Source: an uncultured Emticicia sp. (GTDB lineage: Bacteria; Bacteroidota; Bacteroidia; Cytophagales; Spirosomataceae). From it: 64,000 nt of DNA. Position numbers and translations under genes: made by a program. Location: contig NZ_CALCZQ010000031.1 in the NCBI RefSeq assembly GCF_937903345.1, positions 248,001 through 312,000 on the forward strand, read 5' to 3'. Below the pieces are notes generated by a model. That model saw nothing but the letters and a program-made list of their open reading frames with translations. It did no database searches and was not told the origin of the DNA. Positions 8,443-16,994 of this stretch are shown piece after piece (the stretch's first letter is position 1; each line of letters begins with the position of its first letter).

Positions 8443-11400
8443 TTACTTTTTAAAACTAAACACTTGTGCTTTATCATTGTTTTTTGCCAACACTACTACC
8501 TCTTGATTTGCACTACCCCTTAATTTATACATTTTGCGAACTTGCCCGATGGTCTTAAAGCCAGTTTCGCTTGATTTTTTTACCTCAAAATTCCCTTTAC
8601 CTTTTCCTTTCAAAAATAAACCATAATTGGCATCAAAACGACCCCATTCTGGCAAAACATCGTAGAAATTACCCGCCAGAAGAATATCCAAAATGCCATC
8701 TTTATCAAAATCTCCTGTTTCGATGGCTGCAATGCGAGAATATTGAGCCTCAATAGGTAGTGCTTTCATTTCAAAGTTACCTTTGCCATCGTTTATCAAA
8801 AATACGGTTTTGGTAGTTGTAATTTTTTTCTCTAAACAGTCTTTCATTTGTTCAGGCGTAAACATATCTGTAATACGCTGATTTGCGTAGTCAGTATATT
8901 TTACATACTTACGTTTAATCATCGGCAAAGCACGTTGGAGTTCGCCTTTTAATACCATAGGGTAGGTTTTTCCATCTTCAGTTAAGCAAGAAATTATTTG
9001 TTCAACGGTTCCGTTGTTGTCAAAATCTTTTACATGAATAAATGCAGGATTTTCGGGCGAAACTTTGAGTTTAGTATTATCTCCGATATTTCCAACAATA
9101 AAATCAGTATCGCCATCGCCATCAATGTCGGATGGTTTAATACAGTTCCAAAGTCCCTCCGAGTCTTTAATTTTGCTCGCAAGCGTCATTTTTCTGCCAC
9201 GTTCATTTTTGAAAATTACGATTTGTCCCCAATCTTGCGTCACAATCAAATCCATGTAGCCGTCTTTGTCAATATCGCTCCATTCGGCATCGGTTACCAT
9301 TCCCAAATCAGTTATTTCTGCCATGAAACGCTTCGATTGATTCTTAAATTCGCCTGTTCCATCATTGATGTAGAAATTACTTGAGGGATTCATGCCATAT
9401 TTTCCTGAAATCATGCGTGAGCCTACAAATAAATCTTGGTCACCATCTTTATCAAAATCTGCAGCCGTTACACAAGAGCCATTTTCAAAAATAGAAGGAA
9501 AACGTACATCACGTTTGAAGTTGCCCTTCCCGTCGTTGAGATAGAGTAAATCATGTAATTCGGGGGCGTTTTCTTCAAATTCATTACTACCTGTTACGAT
9601 GAATAAATCGAGGTCATTGTCTTTGTCAGCATCAAAAAATAAGGCATCAGTATTTTCGGTCGTAACATCCATTCCAAAATCAATTTGGTTTGACTCGGCA
9701 AACTTTCCATTTTTTTGCTGAATGAAAAGTTTTTTTACCTGACCAGCCGAACCTCCCAAATACAAATCGTCAAGACCATCGCCGTTTACATCGCCCACAG
9801 CCATTGCAGGACCTTGAGTTGAATATTTTTGTTTGAGCAACACATCACGGTCATAATCTTGGAAATTGCTCTCAATATGTGTGTATACCAGTACATTTGC
9901 TGAAATATCACTAAAAATGGGCGTTTTAACTTGGATAATTTCCTTGAAAATTTGCTTAGCATTTTTATAATCAAGCGTAAGCATTTGGTCAGCTTTTAAA
10001 TTTTTTAGAACTTGCATTTTATCATCTGGCCAAATGATTTTTAATGAATCAATATTGGCTTTTTCGCCCAGACCAAAAACCATTTGGTGGTCGCATGAAG
10101 ACTGAAAGCCACGGTTGGGCATTTGTTGCAAAAGTTTGCTTGTACCTTGTTGATGAACCGTAATTTTAGCACCGATTCCATTGAGATTTTTGGCAGTTCC
10201 TTTTAGTTTTACTGTCAAAAAATGATTTTTTGTCTTTTCGTTGGTTTTATTTTTAAAAACCGAAAGTGGAGCATTAATGTTATTGACAACCAAATCTAAA
10301 TCTCCGTCATTATCCAAATCGCCATAAGCCGAACCATTAGAAAACCCTGGCCCTTCGAGTCCCCAACTTTTTGTTTGATTGTCAAATTTTAAATCTCCAG
10401 TGTTTTTAAAAGCATAATTTGGAATTGGCACAGAAGAGATTTTATCAATAAATTCTTTTGCATCAAATTTTTTGCCACTGAGCATTTGTTGCATCGTATT
10501 TCTATCGCCTAAAAATTCGACAAAATCTTGGTCAGTAAGGTCTTTTGCAATGCCATTGGCTACAAAAATATCTTTCAAACCATCGTTATCCATATCAAAT
10601 ATCAATGCTCCCCAACTCCAATCTGTTGCATAAACACCAGCCAACTGTCCGACTTCGCTAAATGTGCCATCTCCGTTGTTCAATTGCAGATTGTTTCGCA
10701 TATATTGGTGCCAAAAGCCTTGTTTTAGCTTCAAATCAACTAAATTATAGCCTTCAAAAATACTCGTAGTTTTCAATCTACGGTCATCGCCTGGAAGCAT
10801 ATCTGTCACAAAAATATCAAGATTTTCATCGTTGTTGATGTCGGCAATATCTGCACCCATTGAGCTTAAGCTCGTATGTGGCATTTGGTTTTCAAGGTCT
10901 TCTTTAAAAGTTCCGTTTTTTTGATTAATATAAAGGTAATCTCGTTCGTAGAAATCATTTGAAATATAAATATCAGGCCAGTTATCGTTGTTTACATCAC
11001 CGATAGTAATCCCTAAACCAAAGCCAATCAAGCTACCAAAAATACCAGCTTCTGCCGAAACATCAGTAAATTTGATTGATGTTGAGGTTGGACTATCATT
11101 ACGGAAAAGTTTGTCTCCCCCTAGATTATCACGCTCATTTCGAAGATTCATATAGCCGAGTTTATCAATCGGAGTAAAGCTATTATTGAGCAGATACATG
11201 TCTAAATCTCCGTCACGGTCATAATCGAAGAATGCAGCGTGAGTCGAGAAACCTCCATCTTCAAGGCCCGCCTCTTTGGCTTGTTCTTTATAGCTCGGAA
11301 TACCGTTTTTAATGCCCTGATTTATATACAATTGATTGCCACGCTGGTCACGGCTTCCCGAATTACAAACATATATATCCATCAAGCCGTCACCGTTGAC

Positions 11401-11751
11401 ATCGGCAAAAGTTACACCCGTTGACCAGAATTTTTTTCCAACAATTCCTGCTTTTACCGTAATATCTTCAAAGGTCATTTTGCCTTTATTTAGATACAGT
11501 TTATTGTCTTCAAAATTTGAGGTGACAAAAATATCTGATAATCCGTCGTTATTTATGTCGCCAATTGCAACGCCACCACCGTTGTAGAAGTTACGGTAGT
11601 TAAATATATTGAAGTCTTTTCTTTCGAGGCTTCTATTTACAAAGTCTATTCCTGTTACCGAACTTGGCAATGATTCAAATAGCGTATCTTCGGTTTTTGA
11701 ACAAGAAAACAGTAGTCCCACACATAAGATAGCCCAGAGTATCTTTTTCAT
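8443..11751 (-). CDS. Large FG-GAP/VCBS lipoprotein with ASPIC/UnbV domain (CRTAC-like)
   Basis: A 1102-residue exported lipoprotein, first of three FG-GAP genes. The ATG at 11751 gives signal MKKILWAILCVGLLFSC with lipid Cys17; the frame opens one codon earlier at a TTG, rejected. Calcium-loop repeats are frequent (DINNDGLSDIFV, DYDRDGDLDMYLLNN, DFDKDGDQDLFVG, DIDGDGDTDFIVGN). The ASPIC/UnbV-like segment lies near residues 510-575 (NGIGAKITVHQQG, MPNRGFQSSCDHQM). It is the closest relative in the window of the 1120-residue protein downstream, so the pair reflects a tandem duplication. Position directly after susD suggests a role at the outer face in capturing the SusCD substrate; that is inference. 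A terminator-like hairpin between susD and this gene suggests partly separate transcription. Confidence 0.9.
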   Translation of the reverse strand: MKKILWAILCVGLLFSCSKTEDTLFESLPSSVTGIDFVNRSLERKDFNIFNYRNFYNGGGVAIGDINNDGLSDIFVTSNFEDNKLYLNKGKMTFEDITVKAGIVGKKFWSTGVTFADVNGDGLMDIYVCNSGSRDQRGNQLYINQGIKNGIPSYKEQAKEAGLEDGGFSTHAAFFDYDRDGDLDMYLLNNSFTPIDKLGYMNLRNERDNLGGDKLFRNDSPTSTSIKFTDVSAEAGIFGSLIGFGLGITIGDVNNDNWPDIYISNDFYERDYLYINQKNGTFKEDLENQMPHTSLSSMGADIADINNDENLDIFVTDMLPGDDRRLKTTSIFEGYNLVDLKLKQGFWHQYMRNNLQLNNGDGTFSEVGQLAGVYATDWSWGALIFDMDNDGLKDIFVANGIAKDLTDQDFVEFLGDRNTMQQMLSGKKFDAKEFIDKISSVPIPNYAFKNTGDLKFDNQTKSWGLEGPGFSNGSAYGDLDNDGDLDLVVNNINAPLSVFKNKTNEKTKNHFLTVKLKGTAKNLNGIGAKITVHQQGTSKLLQQMPNRGFQSSCDHQMVFGLGEKANIDSLKIIWPDDKMQVLKNLKADQMLTLDYKNAKQIFKEIIQVKTPIFSDISANVLVYTHIESNFQDYDRDVLLKQKYSTQGPAMAVGDVNGDGLDDLYLGGSAGQVKKLFIQQKNGKFAESNQIDFGMDVTTENTDALFFDADKDNDLDLFIVTGSNEFEENAPELHDLLYLNDGKGNFKRDVRFPSIFENGSCVTAADFDKDGDQDLFVGSRMISGKYGMNPSSNFYINDGTGEFKNQSKRFMAEITDLGMVTDAEWSDIDKDGYMDLIVTQDWGQIVIFKNERGRKMTLASKIKDSEGLWNCIKPSDIDGDGDTDFIVGNIGDNTKLKVSPENPAFIHVKDFDNNGTVEQIISCLTEDGKTYPMVLKGELQRALPMIKRKYVKYTDYANQRITDMFTPEQMKDCLEKKITTTKTVFLINDGKGNFEMKALPIEAQYSRIAAIETGDFDKDGILDILLAGNFYDVLPEWGRFDANYGLFLKGKGKGNFEVKKSSETGFKTIGQVRKMYKLRGSANQEVVVLAKNNDKAQVFSFKK

Positions 11752-11927
11752 CAATTATAGGTTAAAGTATTTTTTCTTTGCGGTATTTATTGAACAAACA
11801 AAGATGTTAAAAGTTTCGCCGCTGATCTATTAAACCGAAAAATATCGGGCTGTAAAATTAGTAATAAATAAGCCTTATAGCAAAAAGACGAAAGTCTTAA
11901 TCGTTAATTATCAAATATTTAAAAAAT

Positions 11928-11959
11928 AAAAAGGCAGAACCGTTAGGAACTGCCTTTTT
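11928..11959 (-). terminator. Rho-independent terminator after susD
   Basis: Arms 11928-11937 (AAAAAGGCAG) and 11950-11959 (CTGCCTTTTT) pair perfectly around an internal CC/GG step and GTTA loop, giving a stem with a T-run on either strand. It lies 18 bases after the susD stop, so it should end or attenuate the susCD transcript. Confidence 0.8.
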
Positions 11960-11976
11960 AAGAAAGATACTAAATA

Positions 11977-13446
11977 TTAATATCCAGGATTTTGCTTCAA
12001 CAATGGGTTCGCATCGATACGAGCCTGAGGAATTGGGAACAATTCTCTTGTTTTGTTCAAGTTCTTCATGAATTTTCTTTCAAGGCTGAAAGTACCGAAA
12101 CGAATCATATCGTTACGTCTCCATCCTTCCCAAGCCATTTCACGACCTCTTTCTGCAAGAATATCTTTATCTGTCAATGTTGTCATTGGGGCTACTCCAG
12201 AACGTACTCTGATTTTATTAATTTCTACTAAAGCATCAGCAGTTTTTCCAAGTCTGAAAGAAGCCTCAGCTTTCATCAAAAGTGCATCAGCATAACGGAA
12301 TACAACGTAGTCATTGCTTTGGTCTCCGTTAGGATTGTTTCTTTGGATTTCATACTTCTGCGAGCGAATACCTGCAACCTGAAACTCAGGGTCAGCATCT
12401 GTCATTTGATCTTTAGCGAAATCTGCAATAAACGCCAAAGGTTGATTTTTAGCATCTAATAATTTTGCACCAGAAGCAGCATATTGCTGACCTTCAATCC
12501 ACATTGCTTTACGTAAATCTGTTTTCTCGAAAGAGTTATAGAAATCTGCTAAAGTACAGAAGCCATTCCAAGGTGAATTACTCAAACCATAAGTAGTAGC
12601 GTTAGCATAGTGTAATGTTCTCATTTGGAAGTTCATACCACCTGCTTTGAAACTATCGTAAGGAATAGTCCAAATGTTTTCTCCTGAACCTTGGTTCTGT
12701 ACGATAAAATTCGACAAAGTTGAAGCAGAAAGAGCATAAGCGTTTTTAGATGCAATTACTTTATTTACTGCATCTAAAGCTTTTTGCCACTCAGGCGAAC
12801 CTTTGTAAACACCAGCATTCAAATATAATTTTGCTAGTAACATATTACCTGCATCTTGCGTCATACGGCTATAAGCTTTTCCAGCTGTTAAGCTTGGAAT
12901 TGACTCTGTCAATTCTTTCTCAAGGAAAGCATAAACTTCAGCACGTGTTTTTGTACCACCATTTGAAGTAGCGTCAGTTACAATTGGCACATTACCAAAT
13001 GCATCAATAGCCATGAAATAGTAGAATGCACGGATTGCACGAAGTTCGTCAACAGCAGCTTTGTTTGTACTTACTACTGGAATCAATTGGTTTACCTGTG
13101 AAATATTACCGAAAATAAAACCCCACATTCCATTGATTGGGCCGTGTTGTGGAGTCCAAGTGTGGCGAGAATAAGCCAACCAGTCACCATTATCAAACCA
13201 GTCACCACCACGAGTAGGAACAATTAACTCATCAGAAGAAGCTTCACTTGGATTGAACCAATCCCAAGTAATTCCTCTTAAACCACCATAGGCAGGTCCT
13301 AAAGCTGCAGCTACTTGAGCGTCAGTTTTCAAAAATTGGTCTGCAGGTATTGCATCATATACAGGCTCATCTAAATTTGTACAAGACTGTAATGAAAATG
13401 AAGCAAAAGCACCAACAGTCAATGCTGTAAAAATGAATTTTTTCAT
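11977..13446 (-). CDS. susD: RagB/SusD-family nutrient-uptake outer-membrane lipoprotein
   Basis: A 489-residue surface lipoprotein that captures substrate for the SusC channel and acts as its lid. The signal ends in lipid Cys22 (FSLQSC), followed by the SusD N-terminus (NLDEPVYDAIPADQFLKTDAQV) and the tetratricopeptide-like helices (RAIRAFYYFMAIDAFGNVPIV). The C-terminal half carries the usual DYVVFRYADALLMKAEA and RGREMAWEGWRRNDMIRFG motifs and ends LFPIPQARIDANPLLKQNPGY, all typical of the family. Length is normal. It starts 66 bases after the susC stop and shares its operon, followed by a strong hairpin terminator. The substrate cannot be read from sequence; no glycoside hydrolase is present nearby, so a glycan is not assured. 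Confidence 0.95.
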   Translation of the reverse strand: MKKFIFTALTVGAFASFSLQSCTNLDEPVYDAIPADQFLKTDAQVAAALGPAYGGLRGITWDWFNPSEASSDELIVPTRGGDWFDNGDWLAYSRHTWTPQHGPINGMWGFIFGNISQVNQLIPVVSTNKAAVDELRAIRAFYYFMAIDAFGNVPIVTDATSNGGTKTRAEVYAFLEKELTESIPSLTAGKAYSRMTQDAGNMLLAKLYLNAGVYKGSPEWQKALDAVNKVIASKNAYALSASTLSNFIVQNQGSGENIWTIPYDSFKAGGMNFQMRTLHYANATTYGLSNSPWNGFCTLADFYNSFEKTDLRKAMWIEGQQYAASGAKLLDAKNQPLAFIADFAKDQMTDADPEFQVAGIRSQKYEIQRNNPNGDQSNDYVVFRYADALLMKAEASFRLGKTADALVEINKIRVRSGVAPMTTLTDKDILAERGREMAWEGWRRNDMIRFGTFSLERKFMKNLNKTRELFPIPQARIDANPLLKQNPGY

Positions 13447-13512
13447 ATTATTATTTATGATTATTTTTAGTTGTTATATAAACGACTTGTTAACACAAAT
13501 GGTTTTATTTTT

Positions 13513-16500
13513 TTAGAAACTTATACTAACACCAGCGGTAATACCACGAGTCTTGTAGAAAGTCTCACGAACATCAATACCTGGTGCTTGTGAACCAATT
13601 GATAAGGCTTGACTAATTTCAGGGTCAACACCTGAATATTTAGTAAACAATAATAAGTTGTTTCCAGCGATATAAACACGAGCTCTTTTAACAACACTTT
13701 TTCCTACTGGAATAGTGTAACCCAAAGAAGCATTGTTCAAACGAACATAGTTGCCCGACTCAACATAGTAGTCCATCGGTAATGTACGCTCATCATTAAC
13801 AACAGTTGTCAATGCAGATTTAAGGGCATTACTTTCTGCAATACGACCATCTTGACGACCTAAAAGCAAGTTGTTAGTGTTTACAATTTTAGCTCCCAAG
13901 TTGCTTGTCAATTGGAATTGGAAATCAATTTTTCCATATCTGATGTTATTAGTTAAACCACCAACAAACAAAGGAGTTGGGCTGCCTAAATAAGTTTGGT
14001 CATCTCTATCAGGATTTGCTTGATTTACTTTACCATCACCATTCAAATCTTGGAATACATATCTGCCATTTTCAATTTTAGCAACTTTTGCTCCGTAGAA
14101 TACACCAACTGGCTGACCAGCTTGTAATACCGAGAATGCTACAGCAGATGTACCTCTGATAAAGCTTCCTAAACTTGTTTGTAAAAATACTTGGTCAGGT
14201 GCTGCAAAATCGTCATTTTTCAAGCTCAATACTTTATTTCTATTGAATGAACCAGCGAAAGTAGAACTGAATGAGAATTTGCTATTGTCAATCCACTGAT
14301 ATGAAGCTGAGATTTCAACACCTTTGTTTTGCATACTACCAACGTTTGCCAAAATTGTAGGGAATACAAATCCCTTCTCTTGTGGAGCATTTACAACGTA
14401 TAACAAGTCTTTGGTTTTACGAGTATACCAGTCAATCGAACCAGATAATTTTCCTTTAAGCAATGAGAAGTCTAAACCAGCACCGTAGTTTTCGTTAACT
14501 TCCCACTTTAAGTTTGGATTTGGGTTTCCTTGGATAGCGTAAGCAGGCAAGAAATCATCAGTTCCGCCATCATAGTATGAACCACTTGGGCCATAGAATG
14601 AACGAGAACGCAATGGAGAAATACCTTCTGAGTTACCAGTTCTACCCCAGCTAACACGTAGTTTTAAGTTATCAATTACAGAGTTTCCTTTCAAGAAAGC
14701 CTCTTCATTCAATGCCCAACCTACTGAAACTGAAGGGAAGAAACCCCATTTGTTATTATCTCCAAACTTTGTAGAACCATCACGACGTAAGTTTACAGTT
14801 GCAAAATATTTATTTGCTAAGCTATATTGAGCACGTGCAAGAAAAGAAACTAGTTTATATTCGTTTTTGTAAGAACCAATTAAATTTGGATTAGTTCTGA
14901 TACCAAGTCCAGAGCCAAGGTTATTTGCTCCTAAATCATCAGATAAGAAATTGTTGTTACCCGCACCAAAACCATCATTGATAACATCTTGGTAAGTATA
15001 ACCGCCTAATAAATTTAATGTGCTATTAGAACTGATAGCTTTTGTATAAGTCAACGTTGTCTCTAATTGTTGGTCATTTGTAGCATTCAATGATCTATTT
15101 CCCGCATTTCCGCCTACAGTAGAAAGAAGGTTTCCTGGAGTTGATTTTACAAAAGTGCTATTATTTTTATTTTGTGTACGTAAAGTTCCACTTACATTAA
15201 ACACTAAGCCTGTTGCAATAGTGTATCCAGCTTGTGCATTAAACAATAAATCTTGCAATTTTTCTTTCTGAGAGTAGTTATTAAGTACAGCCAACGGATT
15301 AAAGTTTGCAAACGTACCAGGAATCTGGAAATATGATCCATCTGAATTATAAACTGGGTCAGTTGGACGCATATTCATTGCAAAACCGATTGCTCTGTTT
15401 TGTGCAATATCAGCATTCGATTGAGAAGCAGACATATTAAATCTCATCAATAATTTACCATTCATTGCTTTTGAGTCAAGGTTCAAACGTGCATTCACAC
15501 GGTCTTTTCCTGAACCAAGTAATGTACCTGTTTGGTCTAAATAACCAACCGAAGCACGGTACGAGAAATTTTCAGAACCACCAGAAATGCCAAGATTATG
15601 GTTTTGGCTTGTTGCTTTACGAGTAATCACATCCAACCAATCTGTGTTAGCACCACCATCAGTATAAGTTTGCTTATACTTTGTAGCAGCCTGTCTGTAC
15701 TCAGCACCATTTAATAAATCAGGTCTTTGAGAAATAGTCTCTTGTCCAACATAAGCACTGTAATCAACGGTTGGAGCACCAGACTTGCCTCTTTTGGTTG
15801 TAATCAAAATTACACCATTAGCACCTCTTGAACCATAGATTGCAGCAGAAGAAGCATCTCTCAAAACATCCATTGTAAGGATATCTTCAGGAGCAACGTT
15901 TTCGATTGGAGCACCAATCACACCATCAATTACGTAAAGTGGCTCAGAACCAGCACTTAATGAACCTGTTCCTCTCAAGCGTACTGTTGGTCTTGAATTT
16001 GGGTCACCACTGCTTTGTGTTATAACTAAACCAGCAACTTTGCCCTGAGCAGCAGCCAAAGGATTAGTTACTATTCCAGCGTTGAAATCACGGCTACCTA
16101 GACTTGTTACAGTACCAGAAATTTCTTTTCTTTTTTGAGTACCATAACCAACAACAACAACTTCTTCAAGAGCTTTTGTGTCGTCAATTAAAGTTACATC
16201 TACAGTAGTTTTGTTTCCGATAGCAACTTCCTTAGCTTCCATACCTACAAAACTAAAAACAAGTACTCCGCTTTTCGGAACACCTGCCAATTTGTAAGTA
16301 CCATCTAAGCCTGTTTGCGTACCTTTGGATGTACCTTTAGCCTGTACAGTTACTCCTGGCAATCCACTGCCATCAGCTCCTTTTACCGTACCAGAAACAG
16401 TTACTTCTTGTGCCATCACAGTGAAAGTGAGTGATGTTAACAGCATTGCAGCGATTGTGAAAATAGATTTTTTCACACAAGCTGATAGTCGCTCAATATA

Positions 16501-16527
16501 GCGACCCACTTGGTAGGACTTCATCAT
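13513..16527 (-). CDS. susC: SusC/RagA-family TonB-linked outer-membrane transporter
   Basis: A 1004-residue TonB-dependent channel that, with SusD, imports a substrate across the outer membrane. A long N-terminal stretch with a hydrophobic signal ends near VMAQEVTVSG (about residue 40). A CarboxypepD_reg domain follows (about 42-125, GTVKGADGSGLPGVTV), then the TonB-box-like VVVGYGTQKRKEISG and the plug with the SusC signature AAIYGSRGANGVILITTKRG. The barrel ends in TAGVSISF with a terminal Phe. Two Met codons are adjacent at the start (16527 and 16524); either is possible. A full promoter match lies about 160 bases upstream. It is first of the minus-strand surface locus. Confidence 0.96.
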   Translation of the reverse strand: MMKSYQVGRYIERLSACVKKSIFTIAAMLLTSLTFTVMAQEVTVSGTVKGADGSGLPGVTVQAKGTSKGTQTGLDGTYKLAGVPKSGVLVFSFVGMEAKEVAIGNKTTVDVTLIDDTKALEEVVVVGYGTQKRKEISGTVTSLGSRDFNAGIVTNPLAAAQGKVAGLVITQSSGDPNSRPTVRLRGTGSLSAGSEPLYVIDGVIGAPIENVAPEDILTMDVLRDASSAAIYGSRGANGVILITTKRGKSGAPTVDYSAYVGQETISQRPDLLNGAEYRQAATKYKQTYTDGGANTDWLDVITRKATSQNHNLGISGGSENFSYRASVGYLDQTGTLLGSGKDRVNARLNLDSKAMNGKLLMRFNMSASQSNADIAQNRAIGFAMNMRPTDPVYNSDGSYFQIPGTFANFNPLAVLNNYSQKEKLQDLLFNAQAGYTIATGLVFNVSGTLRTQNKNNSTFVKSTPGNLLSTVGGNAGNRSLNATNDQQLETTLTYTKAISSNSTLNLLGGYTYQDVINDGFGAGNNNFLSDDLGANNLGSGLGIRTNPNLIGSYKNEYKLVSFLARAQYSLANKYFATVNLRRDGSTKFGDNNKWGFFPSVSVGWALNEEAFLKGNSVIDNLKLRVSWGRTGNSEGISPLRSRSFYGPSGSYYDGGTDDFLPAYAIQGNPNPNLKWEVNENYGAGLDFSLLKGKLSGSIDWYTRKTKDLLYVVNAPQEKGFVFPTILANVGSMQNKGVEISASYQWIDNSKFSFSSTFAGSFNRNKVLSLKNDDFAAPDQVFLQTSLGSFIRGTSAVAFSVLQAGQPVGVFYGAKVAKIENGRYVFQDLNGDGKVNQANPDRDDQTYLGSPTPLFVGGLTNNIRYGKIDFQFQLTSNLGAKIVNTNNLLLGRQDGRIAESNALKSALTTVVNDERTLPMDYYVESGNYVRLNNASLGYTIPVGKSVVKRARVYIAGNNLLLFTKYSGVDPEISQALSIGSQAPGIDVRETFYKTRGITAGVSISF

Positions 16528-16688
16528 AGGTTGTAATTAAAGAAAGATTAATAAATGATTAATTTAACTTAAAAAATAAACCGTTTTCCTATACATTGTA
16601 AACTCATAAGAACGTTATTTTCAATAATGAAATCACGTTAAATAAAAATTTATTAAGAAAACGTTAAATTATTTTTCTAATTAACTTT

Positions 16689-16721
16689 CAAAATTACAAA
16701 AAGAAATATATAAAGTCCAAA
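16689..16721 (-). promoter_or_regulatory. Candidate promoter for susCD
   Basis: On the minus strand TTTGGAC (around 16715-16721) is followed about 21 bases later by TAATTTTG (16696-16689), matching the Bacteroidota TTG/TAnnTTTG arrangement. It would leave a leader of about 160 bases before the susC ATG. Confidence 0.45.
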
Positions 16722-16936
16722 ATATTATAATAAAAAATATAATTTCTTTAAATAGTTCAATTTATAATAATTCTACAAAAACAATTTAGCTTTAGGTTTT
16801 TAGTCATAATTTTGTACTCCAATTTTAATAATCATTTATTGCTTCAAAGTCAACAGCTAAATTAATACCCAATAAATTAAACAATATTAGTCGAATTTGT
16901 ATTTTTTTAAGACAGTAAGTTAATAGATGTTGTTTT

Positions 16937-16969
16937 TGAGTGAGGAACTCGAAAAACGAATATCTTTGA
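16937..16969 (+). promoter_or_regulatory. Promoter of the YdiJ-like dehydrogenase
   Basis: TTG at 16937-16939, a 22-base spacer, then TATCTTTG at 16962-16969 match the Bacteroidota consensus. The ATG follows 25 bases later. A second -7-like TAATTTTG lies at 16807-16814 without a good -33. The rest of 16722-16936 is AT-rich with nothing else seen. Confidence 0.55.
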
Positions 16970-16994
16970 AAAAATTCGAAAACTTTGAGAATCA

